From positions 1-16,493 of the forward strand of contig JBCCSZ010000170.1 in the NCBI GenBank assembly GCA_039199225.1: 16,493 nt of DNA, written 5' to 3'. The notes under the pieces are model-generated. The model worked only from the letters and a program-made list of their open reading frames with translations. It was not told the origin of the DNA and did not search any database. Within the stretch, counting starts at the first letter, position 1, and the number at the start of each line of letters is the position of its first letter. This stretch comes from JBCCSZ01 sp039199225. GTDB taxonomy: Bacteria; Bacteroidota; Bacteroidia; Chitinophagales; Saprospiraceae. This document shows positions 1 to 7,285 of the stretch, piece by piece. The position numbers and the translations under genes are program-made.

Positions 1-317
1 AGTGGACCAAAAGTTTGAATCTAGCTGATTATGTTGTGTTGATCGGCGGTGTAGGAGGGACGTATTCTACCTATTCCATCGCCACTCAAGAACGAATTCC
101 GGTGTTTTCATTCTTCGATACCCGAAAAGATACCAGCCAGGTGTTGACCGATATGATACAAAAGTGGCCGGAAAACATCTATGGCGATGTGCCGCAGTCG
201 GATTATTTCCGTCGGTTATCCGCTGAAATACGGTCGGAAGAAGATGTTTTATCCGTTATTCAGGCCATTGAAGGATTTATGGAGCTGATCGAAAAGACAG
301 CTGTTGATCAAGCTTGA
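1..317 (+). CDS. SLOG-like Rossmann nucleotide-binding protein, C-terminal part (5' truncated by the window)
   Basis: The reading frame is already open at the window edge (codons from position 3), so this is the C-terminal end of a longer protein. The visible part begins with a hydrophobic strand followed by a glycine-rich turn, DYVVLIGGVGGTYSTYSIA, then a second strand, RIPVFSFF. This strand / GGxGGT / helix / (K/R)xPVxxF pattern is typical of the SLOG superfamily (the lysine-decarboxylase-like, TIR/Sir2-associated and DprA-like groups), in which the glycine-rich loop binds a nucleotide-derived ligand. The tail is a predicted helical region ending in EGFMELIEKTA. The N-terminal effector or partner domain lies outside the window, so the role cannot be assigned. 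Its stop lies 1 bp from the stop of the convergent gene. Family-level call only; no catalytic function is claimed. Confidence 0.55.
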   Translation, partial: WTKSLNLADYVVLIGGVGGTYSTYSIATQERIPVFSFFDTRKDTSQVLTDMIQKWPENIYGDVPQSDYFRRLSAEIRSEEDVLSVIQAIEGFMELIEKTAVDQA

Positions 318-318
318 C

Positions 319-1776
319 CTAGTTTTCTATCGGCACCAACTTGAAAATCCGCCCAGGCTCTTCTACTCCTACATACAAATAGCCATCTGGCCCCATCTCT
401 ACAGTGCGCAAACGTCCAAGGTTTTTGAGCAATTTTTCCTCGTGGACAATCTTATCGTCGACGATTTTACAGCGATTGAGGTATTTGAATCGGAGTGATC
501 CCACCATTAGGTCATTTTCCCAACCTTTGTAGCGACTCCCTTTGACGAAGGTCATACCACACACGCCAAGAGAGGGTACCCAATAGTGGAGAGGCTGTTC
601 CATGCCTTCCTTTTCGGTAATATTGGTAAAGGTTGTACCGTTGTAATTGATGCCATAGGAAATAACGGGCCAGCCGTAGTTTTTGGCCTTCGCAATAATA
701 TTCACCTCGTCACCACCTTTGGGGCCGTGTTCGTGGGTCCAGATTTGTCCGGTCACTGGATGCTTGGCAACCCCCTGCGGATTGCGGTGTCCATAGGAAT
801 AAATGCTGGCCATAGCGCCTTCCTGCCCGACAAAAGGATTGGAATCCGGGATGCGGCCATCGTCGTGCAGGCGGTGAATCTTTCCACAGTGGTTGTCGAG
901 TTGTTGTGGGTTGCGACTCCGGTTGCCGCGGTCTCCTACAGACAAGTAGAGATAGCCTTCCGAATCGAATTCAATGCGAGAGCCGTAGTGGTGCCTTTTG
1001 GTCGAATAGGGAAGTGCTTCGAAAATGACTTCCGTGTCTTGCAACTCATCCCCAACCAAGCGGCTGCGACTGAGCGCTGTAGTCGACAAAGTTCTTACCC
1101 CTTCATTTTTAAAAATAGAATAAGAGAGGTAAACCCATTGATTGGACTTAAAATCAGGGTGCAATTCCACATCCAGCAATCCACCCTGGCCTTTGGCCAG
1201 TACCGCAGGTACGCCTTTGATAAGTGTTTTTGACTGATCCGGCTTTACCCGGTAAAGATCACCATTTCGATCGCTGACCAGGTAGTCTCCATTGGGCAGG
1301 AATGTAATACCCCAAGGAACATCGAGGCCAGTAGCCACGGTTTCCAATCGAAAATCAAAAGCCTCTGATTGGTACACTTGCGGATCGTCTGATGCGTCGT
1401 CGAAGCGATACGTTTCCACTTTCTCGATCCCCTTTAGGATGTAATCGGCCAATGCGTAGGTGGCCTCATCCGTAAAAGTGGTATCGAAGGCGGGCATGCC
1501 CTCATCGGCGTACCCATATTTGATGGCCTTGAACAAGCCTTGGCGGGAATTGTCGTGTACCCACTGCCGGTCGGCAAAAGCCTCCATTTTTTCGCCATGG
1601 CATCCAGCGCAATAGTTGGCATAATCGGTTACTGCTTCGGATAGGTCAGCCATTTGAGGTGTGCTATCAGAGCTTGTACTTTCATTTTGAGGCTTGGGCT
1701 TAGCCCCTTGGTGGCAAGCATACTGTGCCATTAAGAAGCACAAAAGGACAAAAACGATCGAATGATATCTTTGCAT
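319..1776 (-). CDS. Secreted PQQ-dependent sugar dehydrogenase (GSDH/sorbosone family) with N-terminal cytochrome c domain
   Basis: Probably oxidises aldose sugars outside the cytoplasm using PQQ and passes electrons to its own haem. Residues 1-21 form a hydrophobic export signal ending in a cysteine (QYAC, C21). This is a plausible but imperfect lipobox, because tyrosine at -2 is unusual. A cytochrome c domain follows: CAGCH at 56-60 binds haem and M94 (EGMPAF) is the likely distal ligand. From about residue 142 the six-bladed beta-propeller of the soluble glucose/sorbosone dehydrogenase family begins, with VPWGITFLPNG (153-163), GQGGLLDVELHPDF (196-209), RHHYGSRIEF (261-270, including the expected active-site His), SYGHRNPQG (327-335) and HGPKGGDEVN (350-359). 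The 485-aa length fits a fusion of both domains. It is transcribed alone, with no partner gene visible. Substrate is unknown; family call is firm. Confidence 0.88.
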   Translation of the reverse strand: MQRYHSIVFVLLCFLMAQYACHQGAKPKPQNESTSSDSTPQMADLSEAVTDYANYCAGCHGEKMEAFADRQWVHDNSRQGLFKAIKYGYADEGMPAFDTTFTDEATYALADYILKGIEKVETYRFDDASDDPQVYQSEAFDFRLETVATGLDVPWGITFLPNGDYLVSDRNGDLYRVKPDQSKTLIKGVPAVLAKGQGGLLDVELHPDFKSNQWVYLSYSIFKNEGVRTLSTTALSRSRLVGDELQDTEVIFEALPYSTKRHHYGSRIEFDSEGYLYLSVGDRGNRSRNPQQLDNHCGKIHRLHDDGRIPDSNPFVGQEGAMASIYSYGHRNPQGVAKHPVTGQIWTHEHGPKGGDEVNIIAKAKNYGWPVISYGINYNGTTFTNITEKEGMEQPLHYWVPSLGVCGMTFVKGSRYKGWENDLMVGSLRFKYLNRCKIVDDKIVHEEKLLKNLGRLRTVEMGPDGYLYVGVEEPGRIFKLVPIEN

Positions 1777-2039
1777 AAAAGGTATTTTTCTACGAGCTGA
1801 AGATAGGAAAAAATGAGTGGTTTGCTAAGGTCAGGAAATGGATAGGAGATGCCAAGAATTGGATAGGGAATGAAAATGATGGATATTGGAAGAGAAACGA
1901 CGGTTTGGTCGAGAAATTCGGGCTGGTCGGCCCCCAGAATAATAGAATATATCTTAATAGAGGGTGGGATTATATTTTATGTAATAAAAACGACCCACCC
2001 ACCTTCTCTGGCTGCTATTCAGCCAAAGCCTGCCATCCA

Positions 2040-2060
2040 AGTGACCGCTCATTGGTCACT
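2040..2060. repeat. Perfect 7-bp inverted repeat (hairpin or operator)
   Basis: AGTGACC and GGTCACT are exact reverse complements separated by 7 bases (GCTCATT). The structure lies about 90 bp upstream of the kinase-like gene. No T-run follows on the plus strand, so it is not a standard intrinsic terminator. A dimeric-regulator site or an RNA hairpin in the leader are both possible. Confidence 0.5.
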
Positions 2061-2101
2061 GCCCGAAATATGCATATACGAGGTAAGAGCCTTGTGTTGT
2101 A

Positions 2102-2143
2102 AATTTAAAACAAATTTTTTATAAAAGTATAATTTAAAACAAA
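2102..2143 (+). repeat. 13-bp direct repeat next to start codon
   Basis: AATTTAAAACAAA occurs exactly at 2102-2114 and again at 2131-2143, 29 bp apart, in a block made almost only of A and T that ends at the ATG at 2152. The spacing is close to three helical turns, which would put both copies on one face of the DNA. The A/T-rich leader without a Shine-Dalgarno sequence is usual for Bacteroidota. A regulator site is possible but unproven. Confidence 0.45.
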
Positions 2144-2151
2144 AAATTTTT

Positions 2152-3210
2152 ATGAGAGGTGATTTGCCATCCAGGAAAAAGGTGCCATTCAAGATTCAAG
2201 CTCCATTGGCAGACTATCTGTCGTCTACCAATCGAATGACCAATTTGCCCTTGCAGTATGTTGACCTGCTGCGCTACGAGAGTTCTGTGGCCCTGCTCGA
2301 TCAAAACGGAGAGAATACCCTTTGGGAAACTGTCTATTACAGCGCCAGTGAGCAAACCGAAATCTATAAATCACTCACCTTTATCTATGCATTGCTCAAA
2401 ACCGATGGAGACATCGACGTGCTGGACCACCTTTCCATTGCTCGAATTGATTTTTGCACCTTTGGCAATACACAACCCTTTCGGATTCGCGTGATCAACC
2501 GCCTCAATGACAATTACGATCATTTCTACGTCAAACGAGCCGATGCCTCCCGCGCCTACGGCTTGGAGTTGGAGTATATTCTATCGCCCAATCATGTCAC
2601 TTTCCTGGTGGATGGCAATACGCTGATAGAAGAGCATGTGGCTGGAATTCCCGGAGACGACTTTATGAAGAATAAATTGCAGGATACCGAATTCAATCAA
2701 ATACGGATTGCCAAGGAGTTCATCAAGTTCAACGAACGCTGTTTTGTACGCCTGTTGGGAGATATGCGCTCTTACAATTATGTGGTGGACATTACCCCGG
2801 ATATAGAAGGCTCCCAATTTCGCTTGCGGACCATCGACTTTGACCAGCAGTCGTACGAGGGACGGAAAAATTTTTACCTGCCACAGTATTTTAAAGACAA
2901 TAATCCCATCATCTTTCTTGGCATTCAGCACATGAGTCCCGAAACCGTTCGACAATATCAAATGGAGGAGCGCAGCTTGATTGCCATGCGGGCCAAGAGT
3001 TCGCGCGTTCGTCTTAACAAGTTGCTTCATGTAATGATGGCGGATCGAATCTCCGAAGTAGGTAAAATTCATCAACTACGGGCAGAACTTGCCCAGCACC
3101 ACAAAACAGATGCTTTTTTGAAGTGTGAAAGCATGGGAAGCATCGTACGAACCAACATTCAACTCATCATTCAAAAGGAATTCAAACAGAGCATCATCTT
3201 GAATACCTAA
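2152..3210 (+). CDS. Uncharacterised protein with a protein-kinase-like fold signature
   Basis: I do not recognise a named family for this 352-aa protein, which has no signal peptide or membrane segment and is probably cytoplasmic. The order of motifs resembles the kinase / aminoglycoside-phosphotransferase fold. FYVKRAD (125-131) could supply the beta-3 lysine (K128) and YGLELEYIL (136-144) the helix-C glutamate. A hinge-like strand TLIEEHVAG follows (157-165). LLGDMRSYNYVV (201-212) resembles the catalytic loop xGDxxxxNxxx (D204, N209), and RTIDFDQ (226-232) resembles the metal-binding DFG/DFD segment. The residues before the loop are LLGD rather than HGD. The tail from about 280 is helical and basic. 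The gene stands alone between two non-coding gaps, with no obvious substrate gene. The ORF is secure; the fold assignment is an inference from motifs. Confidence 0.75.
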   Translation: MRGDLPSRKKVPFKIQAPLADYLSSTNRMTNLPLQYVDLLRYESSVALLDQNGENTLWETVYYSASEQTEIYKSLTFIYALLKTDGDIDVLDHLSIARIDFCTFGNTQPFRIRVINRLNDNYDHFYVKRADASRAYGLELEYILSPNHVTFLVDGNTLIEEHVAGIPGDDFMKNKLQDTEFNQIRIAKEFIKFNERCFVRLLGDMRSYNYVVDITPDIEGSQFRLRTIDFDQQSYEGRKNFYLPQYFKDNNPIIFLGIQHMSPETVRQYQMEERSLIAMRAKSSRVRLNKLLHVMMADRISEVGKIHQLRAELAQHHKTDAFLKCESMGSIVRTNIQLIIQKEFKQSIILNT

Positions 3211-3219
3211 GCTTAGGTA
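3204..3219. repeat. Perfect 16-bp palindrome across the stop codon
   Basis: TACCTAAGCTTAGGTA is its own reverse complement. The TAA stop of the kinase-like gene (3208-3210) lies inside the left half. With no spacer it would fold only into a short hairpin as RNA, and no U-run follows, so it suits a DNA-binding site or chance better than a terminator. Confidence 0.45.
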
Positions 3220-3267
3220 AGTCTTCTACTTAATGTTAGTCGTATTTCTTCAAATCATCAGGTGGGA

Positions 3268-3298
3268 TTGGAAATATTGTAGGGAGAATCTATATTTG
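3268..3298 (+). promoter_or_regulatory. Bacteroidota-type promoter for the metal-uptake operon
   Basis: TATATTTG at 3291-3298 matches the Bacteroidota -7 element TAnnTTTG exactly. TTG at 3268-3270 (context ATTG against TTTG) lies 20 bp upstream, the expected -33 spacing. Transcription would start near 3305, leaving a leader of about 40 nt before the ATG at 3346. Confidence 0.55.
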
Positions 3299-3310
3299 CG
3301 CCTCTGTTCT

Positions 3311-3331
3311 TATTTAGACTTAATCTACTTA
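3311..3331. promoter_or_regulatory. Candidate iron-regulator (Fur-like) operator
   Basis: TAGACTTAATCTA (3315-3327) is an odd-length palindrome of the form TAGAnTnAnTCTA, with outer matching bases TA/TA at 3311-3312 and 3330-3331. It lies just after the predicted transcription start, where a repressor would block the operon. TAGA...TCTA-type dyads resemble sites for Fur-family proteins. The assignment rests on symmetry, position and the apparent function of the downstream genes, not on a tested consensus. Confidence 0.4.
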
Positions 3332-3345
3332 AACCATTTATCCTG

Positions 3346-4797
3346 ATGATGAAGATTTTCAAATTTAGAAACCTGATTCTTTTGTGTGCCGTCCTCTTTT
3401 TGGCAGCTTGTGACAATGACGACGACGCACCAACAAATGGTACCATTAGCCTAACGCCACAGGCGGCTCAATACGATGGATTGAGAGGTACTGACGTGAC
3501 TGTTACCGTGACTGCAGCTGCAGAAGATGGTATCCTTACAGTAAAAGCGAAGCCAGAAATAGGCGATGAGGAAGATTTCACAATTCCTGCTGATGCCACT
3601 ACTTTCGAGGCTACATATACTTTTTCCATCCCTGGAAATGCTGCATTGAATACTTCTTACAATGTTACTTTTGAATTGGTTGACAAAAACAATCAAACGA
3701 CTTCTCAGGATGTATCTGTGAATGCTTCTGTCAAAGCGATCGACACAACACCTTCTACTTACGACTTTACGCGCAATGGTAGTACGACTGTTTCTTACAG
3801 TGGTCAAATCGAGCGTTTGAACATGGTCGCTGAAATTAAAGCTTATCTGCAAGGTGGTGATGCCGGTAATGCGGTATCTGCACAGGTCCTGAAAGATGCT
3901 TACAACAATGTAGGTGATAACGGCAATGGCTTTTTCTCTTTTACTTCTACCAAGCAATTGGGAGACAAGACTTTTCAGCCTGATCTTGACAATCGTCTGA
4001 TGGAAAGTTTGTTCGAAGCAGCTGAAGCAGCCAGCCAAACAGGCGTTACAGCGTCAAGTGGACAAGCTGGTTTGATCACTCGCGAAAATAAAGGAAGCAC
4101 TGTCTTGGTTGATGAAAACGGACGTGAGTTCACCCAGTTTGTTGAAAAAGGTTTGATGGGAACGGTTATGTACAACCAGATTTTCAATACTTACTTTACT
4201 GATGGTCGCATCGGAAATGATGTTGAAAATACAGCATTGAGAGATGGTAAAAACTATACAGACATGGAGCACCACTGGGATGAGGCTTTCGGATACTTCA
4301 ACCCACCTGTGGATTTCACAACGCCTTGGCCAGATGCACGTGAGCCAGAATTGGTTTACTGGGCAAATTACTCCAACGTTGTCGATCCTTTCTTGAACAC
4401 AAATGGCGCTGTCATGGAGGCTTTCATTGAAGGTCGTACAGCAATTGTCAACAACGATTTCGATACAAGAGATGCTCAGCGTGACATCCTCTTTGAGCAA
4501 TTGGAATTGGTTACTGCTGCAACTGCTGTTCACTACATCAACCAGACCCTTGGTCACCTCAACGATGGCAACACAGGTGAAGCATTCCACTCTTTGTCTG
4601 AAGCTTGGGCTTTCGTCAATGCGATCAAATACAGCCCACGACGCAAATTGGATTTGGCGGCTATCGACACCATCAACGAAACAGATTTCGGTGAAAATGG
4701 AAATTTCTGGAATGTTACGGTTGCTGGCTTGAACAAAGCTAAGTCTACTCTTGTTAGTACATATCCAGAAATGGATCCTGTTAAAGATAGTCTCTAA
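3346..4797 (+). CDS. DUF4856 family lipoprotein, imelysin operon partner
   Basis: A 483-aa exported lipoprotein: residues 1-22 are a type II signal peptide with lipobox LAAC (C22), followed by an acidic tether (DNDDDAP). Residues about 31-130 look like a beta-rich immunoglobulin-like domain. From about 138 (STYDFTRNG) to the end the sequence matches what I know of DUF4856, a mostly helical domain seen in Bacteroidota next to imelysin genes. Notable segments are RLNMVAEIKAYL (157-168), MEHHWDEAFGYF (307-318, with a His pair and acidic residues that could bind metal) and YSPRRKL (429-435). It is first in a four-gene operon, 12 bp before the next start. Two ATGs in tandem (3346, 3349) can serve as start. 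The role, capture or transfer of metal at the cell surface, is inferred from its neighbours. Confidence 0.85.
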   Translation: MMKIFKFRNLILLCAVLFLAACDNDDDAPTNGTISLTPQAAQYDGLRGTDVTVTVTAAAEDGILTVKAKPEIGDEEDFTIPADATTFEATYTFSIPGNAALNTSYNVTFELVDKNNQTTSQDVSVNASVKAIDTTPSTYDFTRNGSTTVSYSGQIERLNMVAEIKAYLQGGDAGNAVSAQVLKDAYNNVGDNGNGFFSFTSTKQLGDKTFQPDLDNRLMESLFEAAEAASQTGVTASSGQAGLITRENKGSTVLVDENGREFTQFVEKGLMGTVMYNQIFNTYFTDGRIGNDVENTALRDGKNYTDMEHHWDEAFGYFNPPVDFTTPWPDAREPELVYWANYSNVVDPFLNTNGAVMEAFIEGRTAIVNNDFDTRDAQRDILFEQLELVTAATAVHYINQTLGHLNDGNTGEAFHSLSEAWAFVNAIKYSPRRKLDLAAIDTINETDFGENGNFWNVTVAGLNKAKSTLVSTYPEMDPVKDSL

Positions 4798-4809
4798 AAC
4801 CCAATAAAG

Positions 4810-5928
4810 ATGAAATCGGATAATTTATTATATTTTGTTTTTCTGTTTGTTGCTGCTTCTCTCTTTGTTGCTTGCGACGATGATGAGGGCAACACACCAA
4901 GCGGACCCACAGGTCCTACGGAGACACTGGCTGATGCACGCCAGGATATGGCTGGCCATATAGCCGACAACTTTATACTGCCTGCTTACGAGCAATTGGC
5001 AACCGATTTCGCTAACCTAAAAACAGAGGCTGATGCATTTGCCGCTAATGCGGATGAAGCTGGCTTAAATAAAGTACGTGCTGCACTGAAAACTGCTTGG
5101 TTGAGTTGGCAGGATGCTGCCATCTATCAGATGGGACCTACCTCGACCAATGCTTTAAGAGTAGCTCTTAATACTTATCCTATTGATCCTGAGTTGGTCG
5201 AAAGCAATGTTACCTCTGGTACTTACACTCTAGGTAGCTTGTCTAACAAGGGGGCGGAAGGTTTTCCAGCCATCGACTTTTTACTGAACGATGGCGATGT
5301 CTTGCCGACTCTAACTGGACAGGACAACAACCGCATGACCTATCTGACGGACCTCATTGATCACATGAAGGAACAAATCGATCTGGTGAACAATGAATGG
5401 AAAAATGGTGGCTTTGTGACCAATTTCCGTGCGGAGGTTTCCAACGGAACCGATGTAGGTAGTGCCTTGGGATTGATTGTCAATGCAATCGATCTGCACT
5501 TTCAGCGCTTCTTGAGAGATGGTAAGATTGCCATTCCAGGTGGTGTGCGGAGTGCGGGCGTTCCAAGGCCAACAGCTACGGAGGCTTTCTATGGAGGCTA
5601 TTCTGTTGAATTGTTGGATCGCGGATTGACCGCTTACTTCAACCTGTTCAAAGGAGAAGGTATTAACGGCACGACGGAAAATTCTTTGTTGGCTTACCTC
5701 AACCGCATTGAGCAAGAAGGTATTTCAAAGGACATCGAATCCAAATTTCAGCAAAGCTTGGACAAGGTGGCTGCTTTGTCTAGTCCTCTTTCTCAGCAAA
5801 TTGAACAAGATAACGATAAGGTCATCGAGGTTTTCTTGAGCTTACAAGAACTGGTTGGTTTGTTTAAATCAGATATGGCATCCGTTATGGGCGTCATGAT
5901 TACGAACCAAGACACCGATGGCGATTGA
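4810..5928 (+). CDS. Imelysin-like (peptidase M75 family) lipoprotein
   Basis: A 372-aa lipoprotein with lipobox FVAC (C22) and an acidic stretch CDDDEG right after it. The mature part is all-helical like the imelysin/IrpA/EfeO-type family: DMAGHIADNFILPAYEQL (46-63), an AWLSWQ helix (96-101) and LHFQRFLRDGK (about 231-241). The conserved GxHxxE metal motif of the family is replaced by GFPAID (151-156): proline stands where the histidine would be and aspartate where the glutamate would be. I recall this variant as common in Bacteroidota. Family members are tied to iron uptake and are not proven peptidases. It sits between the DUF4856 lipoprotein and the carboxylase homologue, and its last 11 bp overlap the next gene, suggesting coupled translation. 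Confidence 0.9.
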   Translation: MKSDNLLYFVFLFVAASLFVACDDDEGNTPSGPTGPTETLADARQDMAGHIADNFILPAYEQLATDFANLKTEADAFAANADEAGLNKVRAALKTAWLSWQDAAIYQMGPTSTNALRVALNTYPIDPELVESNVTSGTYTLGSLSNKGAEGFPAIDFLLNDGDVLPTLTGQDNNRMTYLTDLIDHMKEQIDLVNNEWKNGGFVTNFRAEVSNGTDVGSALGLIVNAIDLHFQRFLRDGKIAIPGGVRSAGVPRPTATEAFYGGYSVELLDRGLTAYFNLFKGEGINGTTENSLLAYLNRIEQEGISKDIESKFQQSLDKVAALSSPLSQQIEQDNDKVIEVFLSLQELVGLFKSDMASVMGVMITNQDTDGD

Positions 5929-7285
5929 TCGACGATACACGTCATGGAGCGAGGGATTGCTCTGGAAAAATATATCTATTGCGCCCTTAGTGAGTCTAAG
6001 GGTGCTTTTTGGTTTTTTAATGGCGTGGAGCATCATAAGGTTTGCATCCAAGGGATGGATTGAGGAGCTGTATGTCAAACCGCAGTTCTTTTTCACTTAC
6101 TATGGTTTTGACTGGGTGCAACCCTGGGGGGCATCAGGTATGTATGTGCTTTTTGGGCTGCTTTTGCTCAGTTCATTGGGCATCCTATTCGGGTGTTTTT
6201 ACAGGTTGAGCGCCTTAAGCTTTTTTCTGCTTTTTACCTATGTTGAGTTTATCGATAAGACCAACTACCTCAATCACTACTACTTTGTGAGTCTGTTCAG
6301 CTTCTTGTTGATATGGGTGCCGGCGCATCGTCGGATGTCCATAGATGTTTGGTTGAAACCTAGTTTGGCTTTGAAGGATGTTCCGGCATGGACGGTTAAC
6401 ATGTTCAAATTTCAGTTGGGTATTGTATACGTCTTTGCAGGTTTGGCAAAGCTGAATCCGGATTGGTTGTTTCGGGCGATGCCCCTAAAGCTCTGGCTGC
6501 CTTCTGCCTCTGATACGGCCATCATCGGCCCGTTGCTGGATTATGAATGGATGGCTTACCTATTCAGTTGGTCGGGTGCCTTGTACGATTTAACCATCGT
6601 TTTTTTCTTATTGTATAAACCGACTCGTTGGATCGCCTATACTGGGGTTGTCCTTTTCCACGTTATGACGGCCATGTTGTTTCAGATCGGTATGTTTCCG
6701 TGGATTATGATGTGTCTTACCCTGATTTTCTTTCCTGCCGAGTCGCACGAAGCTTTCTGGCGGCGCTTTGGTCGTTGGTGGCAAAAAGGCTTGGATGTGG
6801 CTAAGGGGCAGACAGAGAGGATCGCTTATCGAAGCTTCATCAAAACGGCCTTGCTCGCTTATTTTTTGCTGCAGTTGTTGGTACCCAATCGATTTTTATT
6901 GTATCCGGGTTCCTTGTTTTGGACGGAGCAGGGCTATCGCTTTTCCTGGCGGGTGATGCTGATGGAAAAGGCTGGCTATACCACCTTTACAGTGACGGAT
7001 CGCATGGACCAGCGCAAGGAGTGGGTGGACAACAACGAATTCCTAACGCCGCAGCAAGAGAAAATGATGAGCACTCAGCCGGATATGATCTTGCAGTATG
7101 CACACCACCTGGCGGAAGTGTACGAGAAAAAGGGCTTTAATGACCCTATTGTACAATGTAATAGTCGGGTGACATTGAACGGAGTTCGCAGTCAACTGTT
7201 TATAGACCCGGAAGTGGACTTATCAAAACAAAAAAGGGGATTTCGCCATAAGGAATGGATTCTACCTCAAAAGAAAGATCAATGA
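5918..7285 (+). CDS. HTTM domain membrane protein, vitamin-K-dependent gamma-carboxylase homologue
   Basis: A 455-aa polytopic inner-membrane protein with about eight hydrophobic segments (near 23-42, 73-92, 95-113, 118-136, 160-178, 212-232, 238-272 and 305-325) and a soluble C-terminal tail from about 330. Two stretches align by eye with human gamma-glutamyl carboxylase: IDKTNYLNHYY (112-122) with LDKTTWNNHSY, and YVFAGLAKLNPDWL (171-184) with YFIAGVKKLDADWV, which places K178 on the catalytic lysine K218. The lysine and the NH pair (119-120) are thus kept. The eukaryotic enzyme turns Glu into metal-binding Gla using reduced quinone; bacterial relatives are mostly uncharacterised. The start overlaps the imelysin gene by 11 bp and the end overlaps the receptor start as ATGA, so all four genes should be made together. 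A role in modifying a partner of the uptake system is inference. Confidence 0.88.
   Translation: MAIDRRYTSWSEGLLWKNISIAPLVSLRVLFGFLMAWSIIRFASKGWIEELYVKPQFFFTYYGFDWVQPWGASGMYVLFGLLLLSSLGILFGCFYRLSALSFFLLFTYVEFIDKTNYLNHYYFVSLFSFLLIWVPAHRRMSIDVWLKPSLALKDVPAWTVNMFKFQLGIVYVFAGLAKLNPDWLFRAMPLKLWLPSASDTAIIGPLLDYEWMAYLFSWSGALYDLTIVFFLLYKPTRWIAYTGVVLFHVMTAMLFQIGMFPWIMMCLTLIFFPAESHEAFWRRFGRWWQKGLDVAKGQTERIAYRSFIKTALLAYFLLQLLVPNRFLLYPGSLFWTEQGYRFSWRVMLMEKAGYTTFTVTDRMDQRKEWVDNNEFLTPQQEKMMSTQPDMILQYAHHLAEVYEKKGFNDPIVQCNSRVTLNGVRSQLFIDPEVDLSKQKRGFRHKEWILPQKKDQ

Larger units (their letters stand above)
1777..2151. other. Intergenic region between divergent genes
   Basis: This 375-bp gap separates the minus-strand dehydrogenase from the plus-strand kinase-like gene and should hold both promoters. 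I see no convincing protein: the short open frames have no family features. It contains a perfect 7-bp inverted repeat, an A/T-rich block with a 13-bp direct repeat next to the downstream start, and a GGATAGG motif repeated at about 1838 and 1863. No full -33/-7 promoter could be fitted; T2100-A2107 (TAAATTTA) is one base off the -7 consensus but lacks a -33 partner. Confidence 0.6.

Noticed and set aside
586..1233. 215-codon open frame on the plus strand inside the sugar dehydrogenase gene
   Set aside because: Antisense to the conserved propeller region; no family features.
1870..2124. Short open frames in the gap before the kinase-like gene
   Set aside because: Two frames overlap the same stretch, neither has a plausible start context or a known motif, and the dyad lies inside them.
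3451..4590. Minus-strand open frames within the DUF4856 gene
   Set aside because: Antisense shadows of a secure lipoprotein gene; cysteine-rich and without motif.
7255..7281. Upstream ATG as the start of the receptor
   Set aside because: It would add nine polar residues ahead of the signal peptide and overlap the previous gene by 31 bp; the ATGA overlap at 7282 gives a normal signal peptide.
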